Shown: positions 12,985 to 26,370 of the stretch, one piece after another
Layout: each line of letters opens with the position of its first letter
Numbering within the stretch: the first letter of the stretch is position 1
From: Ipomoea triloba
Lineage: Eukaryota; Streptophyta; Magnoliopsida; Solanales; Convolvulaceae
Assembly (NCBI RefSeq): GCF_003576645.1
Contig: NC_044919.1
Coordinates: 30,428,322 to 30,492,321, forward strand
Length of the DNA: 64,000 nt
Direction of reading: 5' to 3'
Made by a program: the position numbers and the translations under genes
Notes under the pieces: model-generated
Told to the model about the DNA's origin: nothing
Databases searched by the model: none
What the model saw: only the letters and a program-made list of their open reading frames with translations

Positions 12985-13990
12985 AGTAGAGGATGCGAGT
13001 GCACAAGTGCAGGAGGCGTGCGAGTGCACAAGTGCAGGAGGCGGATAAGTGCAGGAGGCGTGCGAGTGCACAAGTGCAGGAGGCGGATGCACAAGTGGAG
13101 GAAGCAAAAGCACTTGAGGAGGAAGCAGATGCACAAGTGGAGGAAGCAAAAGCACTTGAGGAGGAAGCAAACGCACTAGTGGAGGAAGCAAAAGCACTTG
13201 AGGAGGAAGCAAACGCACTTGAGGAGGAAGCAAAAGCACTTGAGGAGGAAGCAAACGCACTTGAGGAGGAAGCAAAAGCACTTGAGGAGGAAGCAAACGC
13301 ACTTGAGGAACAGCGCCACTTGATGAGGTGATGCTGCTTGAGGTGGTGACTTTGCTCGAGCAGGTGACGCTGCTCGAGGTGGTGACGCTGTTCGAGGTGG
13401 TGATGCTGCTCGAGGTGGTGGCACTGCTCGTGGAGGTGACGCCACTTGAGGAGGTGATACCACTTGATGAGGTGACGCTGCGTGAGGAGCAGCGCCACTT
13501 GATGAGGTGACACCAGTTTGATGAGGTGACACTCGCTTGATGAGGTGACACCCGCTTGATGAGGTGACGCTGCTTGAGGAGCAGCGCCACTTGATGAGGT
13601 GACACCAGCTTGGTGAGGTGACGCTGCGTGAGGAGCAGCGCCACTTGATGAGGTGACACCAGCTTGGTGAGGTGACGCTGCGTGAGGAGCAGCGCCACTT
13701 GATGAGGTGACACCAGTTTGATGAGGTGACACCCGCTTGATGAGGTGACGCACCAGCTTGATGAGGTGACACCTGCTTGATGAGGTGACGCACCAGCTTG
13801 ATGAGGTGACACCCGCTTGATGAGGTGACACCCGCTTGATGAGGTGACACCAGCTTCATGAGGTGACACCCGCTTGATGAGGTGACGGACCAGCTTGATG
13901 AGGTGACACCCGCTTGAGAAGCAGCGTCACTTGATGAGGTGACGCTGCTTGAGGAGCAGCGCTACTTGATGAGGTGACGCCACTTACCGC
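12985..13990. repeat. Two adjoining minisatellites inside the LTR element
   Basis: From about 12985 to 13320 an 18-bp unit GAGGAAGCAAAAGCACTT alternates with GAGGAAGCAAACGCACTT, a 36-bp higher-order unit. From about 13320 to 13990 a 17-21-bp unit CTTGATGAGGTGACACC is repeated with insertions of GAGGAGCAGCGCCA. The Glu/Ala-rich plus frame and Ser/His-rich minus frames are by-products of the unit length and not evidence of a protein. Confidence 0.9.
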
Positions 13991-13999
13991 TTGAGGAAG

Positions 14000-14470
14000 T
14001 CCATGACTTGGATGGGAGCCGCGTTCACTCGGTAACGCCACTGCTTGTAAGTCCACTACTTGGATGGGAGCAGCGTTCACTGGGTAACGCCACTGCTCAC
14101 AAGAGGTGAACGCACAAATGAAGGAGGCGGACGCACTTGAGGAGGAAGCGCTACTGCTTGGAAGTCCACGGCTTGGATGGGAGTAGTGTTCACTTGATAA
14201 CGCCACTGCTTGTAAGTCCACTACTTGGATGGGAGCAGCGTTCACTGGGTAACGCCACTGCTCACAAGAGGTGAACGCACAAATGAAGGAGGCGGACGCA
14301 CTTGAGGAGGAAGCGCTACTGCTTGGAAGTCCACGGCTTGGATGGGAGTAGTGTTCACTTGATAACGCCACTGCTTGTAAGTCCACTACTTGGATGGGAG
14401 CAGCGTTCACTGGGTAACGCCACTGCTTACAAGAGGTGAACGCACAAGTGAAGGAGACGGATGCACTTGA
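14000..14470. repeat. 165-bp tandem repeat inside the LTR element
   Basis: GGATGGGAGCAGCGTTCACT recurs at 14062, 14227 and 14392, a period of exactly 165 bp with near-identical copies. The high similarity suggests recent amplification. Confidence 0.88.
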
Positions 14471-14647
14471 GGAGGAAGTTCTCCCACGTGGTTACTGTTG
14501 AGCTATTTACAAAGATCACCCGAGGGGTGACCATTGTTCACTCGATGAGAACCATGAGAGCTGCTGGATCCGGGATGACCATTGATAGTGATGAGATGAA
14601 CTGAGTGGTTTTTTGATTTTGTGATTTTAGCCTGAGATCTGATCTCG

Positions 14648-14667
14648 GCTCTCAACAAGAGCACCAA
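14648..14667 (-). other. Candidate primer-binding site of the LTR element
   Basis: On the minus strand the sequence next to the 5' LTR is TTGGTGCTCTTGTTGAGAGC. Starting at TGG one base after the LTR fits pairing with the CCA end of a tRNA. I cannot name the tRNA. The site itself can also fold (GCTCT/AGAGC). Confidence 0.55.
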
Positions 14668-15033
14668 TGACGGTAATAATGTGTTACCGGGTATATTATT
14701 TGAATGTAATTGAATGTTTGAATACAATATTGAGCGTAGTGCTCAGTGTACAAGTGAGTTCAGTATGTATTGTCTAAGTTCAAGTGTCGTCTCTACAAGT
14801 GTTTTTTGTGAGCCTTTTATTTTGTTCAGCTCAGTAATGGAGCATTAAGGCTGCTGAACGTTGGTCATCAATGCTGAGGAGCTGAGCGTTGGTCATCAAT
14901 GCTGAGGAGTTGGACCGTTGCGCATTGATGCTGAGGAGTGAGGTGTTGAACGGTTGGTTAAACGTCCGTTGCCTTGCCTCTGGGTCCTGCCAGTGGTTTC
15001 GGGTCGGGTGCTGCTAGCCTGATTACTCTGTCA
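14668..15033 (-). repeat. LTR (5' LTR in element orientation), 366 bp
   Basis: Starts TGACGGTAATAATG and ends TTACTCTGTCA on the plus strand, next to the duplication GTACT. It differs from the partner LTR by a few substitutions plus the 57-bp internal difference. Confidence 0.92.
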
Positions 15034-15860
15034 GTACTTTATGCATTAAAAGAATTTATTTTATGAGTTAGTATAATATATTTTATGTGTTTTTGGACGG
15101 GTCTACTCAATAATGATTATTGTAGCAATAGCATTTTGAATATATATATATATATATAATTCTTTTATTAGGGTGATAGCTAGCTTAGCTACAAAGAGGA
15201 TGAACTATTGAATATATATATATATATATATATAATTCTTTTTTTTTTAATTTTTAATTTTTAAATTTTTAATAATGCATATTAATTTTTGATTTGTTGT
15301 CATAATTTTATAATGAATGGTGTTATTTATGAGTAAAAATGGAGTCAAAGTATTCCAAATCTGCTCAACGGCAATTCCACGTGGCCTCATGTGTTTCTTG
15401 TCAAACGCTCCGATCCTTAATCTGAGAAAACTAATTATATTAAACCATCTACTAACCTTAATCATGTTTTTAAACCTCTGCTAATTAATTAAAATATTAG
15501 TGCATATTCCCTTAGTTGTAGTTGAGAAGTAGGAGAATGAATTGAACTGGGTTTTCAAAAAAAAAAATTGTTGTTTGTTATTATTTTTATTTTTTTAAAA
15601 TTTTGTATATTTAATTAATTAGTTGGATGGCAGTTATTATCGTTAAGTAGTTGGGAAGCTTCTAGGTTTATTATTGTTAATACGGTTTGACTGGATTAAT
15701 TAATGGCTAATTGCACTTACGTGGTTTCATGAGTAACATAAAACGTGGCTAAGTTAAAACAAATCAAACGTTGAAGTACTGTTTGTGCTTCTTATCATCA
15801 AGTCATCTCTCCAATGTTTTTTTTTTTTCTAAAAAATAATTTAAATTATTTTGAGCTAGA

Positions 15861-15897
<37 letters not shown>

Positions 15898-15934
15898 TTC
15901 CCCTGCGATTGGCTTTCTCCGGTGCAGTTGTGGG

Positions 15935-16480
15935 TTAGGTGCGAGGGTTTTTCTTCTTAAAGTGCATGGTTTGTGTGCTTAAGGTGCGTCAGTGTTGAAA
16001 CTTAAGCTGTGTCAACTAAAGCTTTAGGTGCGTGATTTTCCTTCTTAAGGTGCGTTGTTTTCCTTCCTAAGGTGCGTCAGTTGTTGAAACTTAATGTGCG
16101 TCATTTTAAAACTTTAGGTGAGTGAGTTGTGTTCTTAATGTGCTTTATTTGTGTGCTTAAGATGTGTGATTTGTGTATTTAAGGTGCACCATTTTAAAAC
16201 TTTATGTTCATGGTTTGTGTTTTTAATGTGGTTTGTTTGTGTGCTTAAAATGCGCGATTGGTGTTTAAAACTTTAGGTGAGTGGGTTGTGTTCTTAAGTT
16301 GCTTTATTTGTGTGCTTAAGATGCGTGATTTGTGTAGTTAAGGTGCGTCATTTTAAAACTTTATGTGCGTGGTTTGTGTTTTTAAGGTGATTTGTTTGTG
16401 CGCTTAAGGTGCGCGATTTGTGTACTTAAGTTGCGCCGTGCCATTTTAATGCTTAAAGTGCGTAATCGCACGGGAAGCTA
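15935..16480. repeat. Degenerate minisatellite flanked by (TA)n tracts
   Basis: Variants of CTTAAGGTGCGTGATTTGTG and CATTTTAAAACTTTAGGTG recur about 15-20 times with a spacing near 30 bp. The block sits between (TA)n tracts at 15868-15894 and 16503-16546. Function is unknown. Confidence 0.8.
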
Positions 16481-16500
16481 TACCTGCACCTAAACTTATT

Positions 16501-16548
<48 letters not shown>

Positions 16549-18010
16549 AAAAACATAATAAGTTTCAATACAGGTTATACCCCTGATTTATGTCTGTTTT
16601 TTCTGTTAATTTTTGTTGTACCTTATGCTATAAAAGTTGTACTACATAATTTTTTAATTGATAAATTAAATTGATTTTATATACTAAATCCTCATTGAAC
16701 AATGAAAAAGTTAGAGAAAAAATGTCAAATAAACTTTCAAAGTGAACATAATAGTGGAACTGAATCCCTCTACTAAAAAAAGTTTCATTAAGACTCATCA
16801 AATTGATAAAAAAAAAAAAAGGAAGTATAATGAAGCCATAAATTTACATATTCGATAGGTTATCGTGGAATTGAGGAAGGATATGGAAGGAATTAATTAA
16901 GTGAAGAAGACTAAGGTTGTGATGGGTCACATGCAGTGATTATTTCTTACTTATAGCAACTTGAAATTAATTAAATCATTAAAAACCAGACAGTCCGAGT
17001 CAAATTTAAGCAAAGAACATGAAGATTATTATTATTATTATTTAATTAGAAGTGAATAATGTAATTAAGCGGCGGTCCATGCACGCCATTGCATGTGCAC
17101 GTAAACAACCTAAGCTTATTGCTGCATGTATATACCTATCTGGTTATGAACTCAACTCAAGTTTCCGGCCTTCGATTTTTGTGTAATTTTATTCAAAAGA
17201 ATTAAAGAAAGTAGAGATTGACATGCGATATTACCATCTTGATTATTGATAAAGGATTATTTTTAGAGCTCAGCTCTTCATTCGATGGGTTTAGATTTAA
17301 TATAAAAAAAATTAATAATAATAATAATAATAATGCATGTATATATCCCTATTTTTCGAAAACAGTAAGAAATGATTTCATACACACATATAATATGATC
17401 TTACGAGAACTAGTTGTCAATAGAAAATTAAAAATCAATTTAATTTATCAATTTGCCCTAATTTGCAGTTAGGGTTTAATATTTACGGTAGGTTTAAGAT
17501 TTAGTTTTTTATTTTTTATTTATTATTATTATTTTTTATAGTTTGTAAGGTTTATCCAGAAAGCCTCTAATATACTGTTAAAAAAAACCCTATACTATTA
17601 AAAGTTACATTTTCAAACTTAAAAAAATTATCATAATGCCATCATATTTTTCTCAAATTGTATCAAATTCATTAGATTTTTTCAGATATACGATTGAGAT
17701 TGGTTATATATATATAGGGGCATGATCAACTAAGAATATAATCTTCGTCATGTAAGTAGTGATGACTAATCGCAATCGTCCATTAGAGTTCATCAATGTT
17801 GAAGGTTTTAGTAAAAAAAAAAATGGCTCAATTTTATAATTATTGAAAATTTTTAAGACTTGAGTTCATTTTATAATTATTCCGAACTTGAAAAATTATT
17901 AATTGTAATATCATATCCTTTGATTTCTCAAGATAGAGGGTGTGAACGTATTCACACTGGAGTATGTTCTTACCTAAACACACACGCACAAACATATATA
18001 TAGTTTAATT

Positions 18011-18190
18011 AAAAGTGAGATTCATCCCAACTTTAAGCGTTATTATACATAAGCGAAGTGTATTCTATAGGTATCTTAAAGTAATAGTTGTTAAAAGTGA
18101 AGTTTCATCCAGACTTTGAACGTTATTATGTATATAAGCGGAATTTATTTTATATACTCCGTATATCTTAAAGTAATAGTTGTGTACTTG
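18011..18190. repeat. 82-bp tandem duplication
   Basis: AAAAGTGAGATTCATCCCAA at 18011 and its diverged copy about 82 bp later share TATCTTAAAGTAATAGTTGT at their ends. The second copy contains TACTCCGTA. Confidence 0.75.
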
Positions 18191-19930
18191 TGGATTTTTA
18201 TTGTAAAAAAAAAAAAAAGAAGTAATAATCTAATTAATTTAATTTAACAAATCCCCCAGTTGGTCGTTTCCTCAGCTTAATGCGAAAGAAGACATGCATA
18301 CCACTTGGAAGATTCAAATAATCATAAGAACTGATAAATGCGACGGTTTGAGAACTGAAACAGTGGAATACAGTTTAGGCAGCACCTTGGTTAAAGAGAT
18401 TTCCTACAATTTAATAATCACAATAATTAGTGTGTTCAGTTATTTATTAATAATTAATTAATTAAGTAATAATCTAAATGCATGCTGCTAATACTGCCAC
18501 ATGCAGGGCTTTGGCTGCGCCAGGTGCAATGCTCCGAACATAGAATCTGGCACTCACTTCTTACTACAAAAAATACCACTCTTTTATTTATTTATTTTCT
18601 TAATAAAAATTGTTTTAATCTATATAATGTAAAAGATTTTTTTTATGGGTTAAAGTGACACTTCTTCGCAAATAAATTTAAAGACGAGATGTGTATTTTT
18701 TGAATTATTTTATATATTCAAAATTATATTAAGAAAGTTATTAAATTAAAAAAATTAAATTTTGATATCATATATAAGAATATAAAATGAAAATATAAAA
18801 CAAAGAATATATCTATGTATGTTACGTTATATATCATGTTGAAAGTATTGAACATCTTATATGAGATAAACTTACACAATACTTACTCTTAAATTATTTG
18901 TGCATTTTATTAATGAGTGTGGATGAGATGACATGGTCTCTTTTAATTTAACAAAATATCTCAATTCAAAGCCGATTGATTAAGAAAATCTATGATCAAA
19001 CTAAAAAAATTACTTATTCATTTCGAGTTAATGGCATATGAGATCTTCAACTATATTGATTTCACCACATTTAGTCCTAAACTTGTAGTTCTTTGACTTT
19101 CAAATTGTTATCATCCGTGGTCTAAGTTAATCAAAATTTAACCAGTCTTGGTCCTCTTGAGACTCATATTTAATTGTGAGATGCAAATTTTTGAGACTCA
19201 TCCCGCCAAAATTTTTTTCCTCCTAATTTTCCCTTTCGACATAACACGTACTATTTGATTATATTTTAGTTTTTCTTTTCAAGTTGGTAGAGTCGACTAA
19301 TTTATGGGCATTCAATGCATATATAGAATGCTACCTATTCCTTCTATATTTGGCTTATAATAATCAATTCTCATCCTGGCATGGCACTATTTGATTGGAC
19401 TTTTTAATATTTGATTATTAATTAAATTCTATTTTTAATTAGTGGTTAGAGTTAGTCAATTTATGAGCGCTGAATGAATGAAAATTACAAATATAGGAGG
19501 GAAAAATATGAGATGAAAAATTTAGGAGTAAAAAGTACTTCAATTTTATGATTATAAGTCCCATCAAAAAAGAATTTGAAGAATTCAAAGTAAAAAATAT
19601 TTTCCTAAATATTTATCATTTCAAAATAAAATGTATGATATTTGGGTGGGAATTAAATGAGGTCGAAGAGCCACATGCAAGTGTTGAATAATTACATTAA
19701 TTTATTTGCTTAATCAGGGGCATATTATTGAAATACCCCTTAAAATTACTAGCTTGTACATTATAAAGGGATCCACGTTCTCCACCATGTGATGCATGTA
19801 CAAGCTAGAATATGGGATCATCACTAGCTATATATATACATATAAATATAAGTACTTATAAATATATATGGTTGGGATTAAAACTAATCACCTAATCTAT
19901 TATTTTAAAAGTATATACATACAAATACAC

Positions 19931-19990
<60 letters not shown>

Positions 19991-20197
19991 AATTAGTACA
20001 TTGTATAAATAATCTGTTATTCACTTATGGATTAATACATTATTTATCTGATTATTTATTATGACTTATTATTTTATTAATTTTTGTATTTAACAAATGT
20101 ATTAATGTTTATTAAACTATCCAAATTATTCTAGTATGCACTTATTAATTTTTATTATGTTAGTTTTAAATTCAAAAACTATGAAACAACCATGGTC

Positions 20198-20233
20198 GGG
20201 AGGGGAGGGAGGGACCGGGGCGGGGGGGGGGGG
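20198..20233 (+). other. G-rich run, potential G-quadruplex
   Basis: GGGAGGGGAGGGAGGGACCG is followed by GGG, C and about 12 Gs. Five or more G-tracts with loops of 1-3 bases meet the usual quadruplex pattern. It is an isolated GC island in AT-rich DNA. Confidence 0.7.
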
Positions 20234-21849
20234 TGGTAGGCGGGTCGACCATCTTCAAGCCTACAAAACTGGTTGGTTTTAAAGTTCTTCACTTTGACGG
20301 CTCTATACACATATGCTCATAATTTATAAGGTTGAAATTAGACTAGTTTATTTTATAAATAATTTTCTATATATAATCAATAAGTTAGGACATATGAAAA
20401 CTTAATCAAAGGTCTTGAGTTCAAAACTTGAGAATACAATTACCTTAAAACTCATGATGTAGTAAATTTTACTATCTTTGAACTCCAATTGGTATGAATA
20501 AGATTAGTCTCAGTGTGTAATTTCAATCCATGGCTCGAATAAAATTAGTCATTATGAAAAAGGTTGTGGTTAATTTTTTTTTTTTTAAAGTACAAAACCT
20601 AATTTTGATTCTGCGAATTGAAACAATATTCAATGGACTTATTAGAAGGGAATCCGAAACATAATATATTATATGTATTTGTGTTAATGACAATAATATG
20701 GCATATACCAACAAAACTAAATGACAATAATATGGCTAAGATTTCTTTGCCGCTGACCAGTCATAAGAGAAATATCCAAACACATGCTAGCAAATATTCC
20801 ACAAAATAATTTTGTTTCGTTTATGCATTAATATAACATTCAATGAGGAATCTATTACACTAAAAATGGTGGCTAAGTGAGTGGAGTATGATTTTTGTAT
20901 TTAAAAGGTTACGAGTTTAAATCTTATTAACACTCTCTTTGTTTTCTGCCCGTAACACAAGGACTAGCTTCTTAGTGCAATTTACCTCTCTGATGTGATT
21001 TGCGGGCTCTTACACCAAAGCGAAATTTACCGATTAAACATCTTCAAGTAATTAATTATGGCAAGTCTCCCTTGTCACAAAATAATTAATTAGGAGTTTA
21101 TATAACTTCAAATCAATAATGAAATTCTTTAATTTGATAAAAACATTTAAGGAAAATTGAATTGTAATATAAATTTAAGAAACTTCTATAATGTTATGCT
21201 ATAATTAATGGGTATTGGTGTACCCTATATATCCACATGTTTGTATCGAGTACAATAGACCAATTATTAGCAATATAAATTTAATTTAGTCTCTAAATTC
21301 TTAGAGAAATGACATATTTTCTTAATGATTTTAACTAAATCTTAATGTTATAGAATAAATTGAATCGTCTTTTAAAAATTTAAAATTAAAATTAACAACT
21401 GGATCAATTTATAAGTGAATTGTTACTGCAAATCAAAGTTATATGATCAATTCGTGTAGGACTGTGACATGCAGACACAATTAAGATTAACTCTTAAATT
21501 GATAGAAATATAGGATGCCCTGTAAAAAGAATACCACAATCACAATTTTAAAAAAAAATTGAAAAAAAGGGTTGTGTGGAACACTAGATATCGATGGAAG
21601 GGGTTGGTTTTGAGAATGGGAAATCTTGTAAAATCTTTGGGAGGTTCTATATATGTATGTTACTTTATAGATATCCTCAAACTCCTATCTAGATTTTTTT
21701 TCAATTATATATCATTAATATTCTTAATTCAGGATGGTTCTCTTGTTTCCATGTGATCCACCTTTAATTTCTGCACACTATCACCATTTTATTTTGGACA
21801 TGAGACGGGTTGGAACAAGATGAAATATAATACTTATACTAGCAAATGC

Positions 21850-21923
21850 AATACTAAATCATGAATAAGTATTGCATTTCATATTGACTCGCTCCGTCTC
21901 ACGGATAAAGATCCGTGAGACGG
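21850..21923. repeat. Two adjacent perfect hairpins (MITE-like remnant)
   Basis: AAATGCAATACT at about 21844 pairs with AGTATTGCATTT at about 21868-21880. Directly after it CCGTCTCACGGAT (21894-21906) pairs with ATCCGTGAGACGG (21911-21923) across a 4-bp loop, followed by TCTCACACAAGTG. The second motif looks like a small foldback repeat common in plant DNA. Confidence 0.65.
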
Positions 21924-22548
21924 TCTCACACAAGTGTGATACTTTATTTCCCCATATATATTGGATAATATGAGAACAAGTTCTTAAAAGAAAATTAAGA
22001 ACCAATCCAAACCTTACATTTGGATAAATCATATCAGATTTAAAAAAAAAAACGCGGTGACATTTTCATAATTATCATCAACTTTACTATGCAAACTTGA
22101 ACACTAAAATATGCACTTTTCAGAATTTTTCATGTTAGCACATTTAGTATTAACATATTGCACATTTTGTATTAAAGGATTGCACTTGCAAAAATGCAAA
22201 AGTGCATTGCACATAGGGTTTTGATTTTAGAGATTAAAACTAAGTTTTTTGTTTTATTTGGTTTAGTGGTTTACTTTTTACTACTTAGGGCCTAACATTT
22301 ACGGTTTAGATTTAAAATTTAGCATTTTCATTGATTTTTTAAAAGTTATGCAGGTTTACATATTTAGTTGTTAGATATTGCATATTTAAATGTAAGTGAT
22401 GTTGAAGATAATTATGAAAATGACACCACATTAAAAAAAAAAAACCGATATGATATGTTCAATTTTCACAGATGTAAGGCTGAGGTATGTTTTTAGTTTT
22501 CTCCTGAGGGTGTATTCTCATAGGATCCAAAGTGTGTGTGTATGTATA

Positions 22549-23506
<958 letters not shown>

Positions 23507-23529
23507 TAGGATCAAACACTTGCCGCAAG

Positions 23530-24161
23530 CAGGGGTGGACCCAGAAAATTATATGAGTAGGGGCGACATTTATATGACGTTAGAAATGTCAATGACAAAA
23601 TATCAAACACTCAAAATAAGGTTCAAATACAGAATACATTATAAATTAGAATAAAATATTTTTGATAGACTACATGATACTTAGGGGCAAAGCCAAAATA
23701 TACTTAATGAGATAAAAATATGAAATTTTAAAACATTTTGAAATGCTATAAAAATGTTTATGACAAAATATGAAACATAATCAATTTGATGATAAAATAA
23801 TTTGAATAGAAAAGACACTATATTCATAAATACTTTTTAATTTTAGTTTCTTTTAGTTACATCAATTTTAAGTTTTTCTTAATTAATTTCAATACGATGA
23901 AATATAATATATATAAATTTGTATACTATATTAACTAAATGATTTATAAAAATTAGAGTAAAAGAACATTTAATTAAAGCTAAGGGTTAGTGCTGCTAGT
24001 GAAATTAAAACCTATGACATAGGCTATTTAACATCAAGTTTAATTTATAGAACGTTTCAACCAACTAAGTTCTTCAAACATTTAGTAATTTATATAAGTT
24101 AATAGTATATTTATATAGGTCTGGGAGGGGGGCAGTTGCCCCCACTGTGGGTCTCTCCATG
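23530..24161. mobile_element. Non-autonomous hAT-type element, 632 bp
   Basis: Left end CAGGGGTGGACCCAG and right end (inverted) CATGGAGAGACCCACAG are imperfect terminal repeats. The flanks carry an exact 8-bp duplication GCCGCAAG (23522-23529 and 24162-24169), the size typical of hAT transposases. Near the right end lies GGGGGCAGTTGCCCCC. No transposase frame is present, so it depends on an autonomous relative. A related right end occurs near 29505-29535. Confidence 0.8.
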
Positions 24162-26060
24162 GCCGCAAGGCCAAAAGGTATAGTTAATAGCAAAGACACA
24201 TTTTTTTTAATACTTTTGTTGTAGACATTTCGATTCCATAATGCTGGATTCGGCCGGCCTTCTAAATCTTTGTCTAACAATAATTTAACTTTTTGTTTTA
24301 GAACAAATAAAGTTCTAAATTGATGAAATCACAACTTGAGATAATTGATAAGTGAGCTGATGACGTAATTGTAAAGTCAAAAAATTATTGTAAAACGCTA
24401 TATCAGCTTTTTTCTATGTAAGAATTAAACTCCACATGCGCAATATAAATTCAACTTAAATTATTCTCTTTTTTAAAAAAAAAAAATTTTTGAATACTAA
24501 CTTAAATTATTCTTATAATGGTGTAGATATAAAGTCCTTAAGATTTTTTTTTTTTTTAAAGTCCTTAAGAAAACCTTTGAATTGAATTGAATGCCTTATT
24601 CCCTTAACTAGCTGGCTATATGGCGGAGAAATGATATTTTTTTTTAGATGGATACGTGTCCAATTTTGGGTTACAAGTCGTGTTAGAGACTTATATACCT
24701 AACAATTGTACTACTCCATAAATTTATTTATTTTCTATGCATGCATGTCACCAATAACAATATAATGAATATAATGCTATAGTGTAAAAATTGTAAATTA
24801 ATTATAATTAACATTATATTATCAAATAAAAAAGACTAAACAAGCGTAGGTGTTATAGAACATATATATTTTATTATAATTAAACTAACAAACCACCTAT
24901 TAAGAGAATATGATTAAAGAAAAATTGTTGCATGCAATTAATGGTGTTCTAAATCAAACTCCATATATTTTATATTTAATGAAATTATATTATTCTCCGT
25001 TTATTTATTTATATTGATACTCTACGTATTATAACTTTACTAATTATACAATATAATTACTATTGGATAAAAGTTTGGAGGTCGAATCCAATATCCTATC
25101 ATCGAAACGTGACACTAATAATTAACAGGTAATTATAAGAAAATAAAGTTACGTATTCACTACCAGATATAATTTTTAGTGTAATAATAAGTATTTGATC
25201 CTTACATTTAGTCTCAAATTAGGTCACGTTAATTTGCCTTTAAAACGTCGCATAGAAGTTGTCAACTAATTTATTTAAACACGTAATCTTAATGAACAAG
25301 AGAAATACCAACATGAATGATGAGGTGGGTTCGAGTCTCAGTGGAGACAACTATGAACATATACTAGTAACAGAGTCAATAACTTGTTACGATCTTTGAG
25401 GCCACTAGTAAGTAGTAATCATGAACCCAACCTAATCCCATATATTAAATAGGTTAGTGCAGCTCCATTATTATATATTCCTTCAAGTTGACCAATTAAG
25501 AAGTTTGCGAAGACCCATGAACAAAAGTCCAAATTAAAACTCTTTCTTTTCATTATTATTATTATTATATTTTAATTGTTATTAATTTGTATAGTAGGGT
25601 TACCCAACACGCCAAAAATAAATAAATAAATTTAGTAAGTTTGGTGGATTATGACATGGCAGGATACCATTGGCGAATAACTAATATAGACGGCGAAATG
25701 GCCAATGCATAATGTTAAAAAAGATATAATAATGAGTTGATCTTTAATTTCCACCTGCGCCCAACATTCCAAACGGATCATTGTACATTGCAAACGTTAC
25801 ATCCAGGACAAATCAAGCTTGTCACACATAAGAATCCCAATATTGTATGATTTTTGAGATAATACATAAGAGGGGACGTAGTAGTAAACATTTGAAAGTG
25901 ATTGAAAATCTAAAGTTTCTATATAAAAATGATCTTTCTGGCCAACTTTTTTACTATTTTGGGATATAAAAATCCTTTATCACCACTATTGATCACATCG
26001 GGGACTCAAATTAAAATTGATATGGGTGATTTTTCAGATATATAAATTGTAAAATTGTTA

Positions 26061-26370
26061 GGATCAAGCGTTTACCACTACACATTCGAGATGCAGGATG
26101 TTGGACTTGGCCCTTAGTTTCAGGCCTCTACCCAACAATTCCCTCCCCCACCCTCACCCCCCGGGATCAAGCGTTTACCACTACACCTTTGAGACGCAGG
26201 ATGTTGGACTTGGCGCTTAGCTTCAAGCCTCTACCCAACAATCCCCTCTCCCCCAAACCTAGAACTACTCGAACACATGCACTACGTCAAAAGTTATTTT
26301 CTTTATACCACCACATTTTTAAGAAGTAGGGTGTTGGACTTGACGATTCATGTCTCTGCCCAACAATCCT
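26061..26370. repeat. About 102-bp tandem repeat, two good copies and one decayed
   Basis: GGATCAAGCGTTTACCACTA starts at 26061 and 26163. Both copies hold GCAGGATGTTGGACTTGG and CTCTACCCAACAAT. A third, diverged copy lies near 26305-26370. C-rich DNA joins the first two. Confidence 0.8.

Larger units (their letters stand above)
11670..15033 (-). mobile_element. Non-autonomous LTR retroelement (LARD/TRIM-like), minus orientation
   Basis: Two direct terminal repeats (11670-12092 and 14668-15033), each starting TGAC and ending GTCA, are flanked by an exact 5-bp duplication GTACT (11665-11669 and 15034-15038). On the minus strand a primer-binding-like TGGTGCTCTTGTTGAGAG follows the 5' LTR after one base, and a purine-rich AGGGAGTGGGGGGG precedes the 3' LTR, which sets the orientation. 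The 2.6-kb interior shows no gag, protease, reverse transcriptase or integrase. It consists of successive tandem-repeat blocks, so any movement would need proteins from a related element. Open frames across it (up to 326 codons) are repeat artefacts rich in S, H and P. Confidence 0.9.
11375..15122. mobile_element. MULE-type MITE split by an LTR retroelement
   Basis: The ends GGCAAATTATTGTGTGGACC and (right, inverted) CAATAATCATTATTGAGTAGACCC resemble each other. The element is flanked by an exact 9-bp target duplication TAGCAATAG (11366-11374 and 15123-15131), the size made by Mutator-like transposases. Without the 3.4-kb LTR insertion it would be about 380 bp. Its body is made of degenerate GTTAGAATAATGTATTTTAT repeats. 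The termini match the elements at 47581-47810 and 53899-54053, so they form one family. Confidence 0.8.
15123..21793. other. AT-rich intergenic DNA with satellites, no gene seen
   Basis: Contains (TA)n tracts near 15141, 15211, 15868-15894, 16503-16546 and 19934-19986, and a (TAA)n run near 17307. A minisatellite, a short tandem duplication and a G-run are listed separately. A tRNA-like promoter pattern (AGGTTACGAGTTTAAATCTT near 20907) hints at a decayed SINE. No credible coding region. Confidence 0.6.

Noticed and set aside
12869..13869. 320-326-codon minus-strand frames in the LTR element
   Set aside because: Three overlapping frames of one minisatellite are all open because the repeat lacks stops. 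No gag, pol or other protein signature is present.
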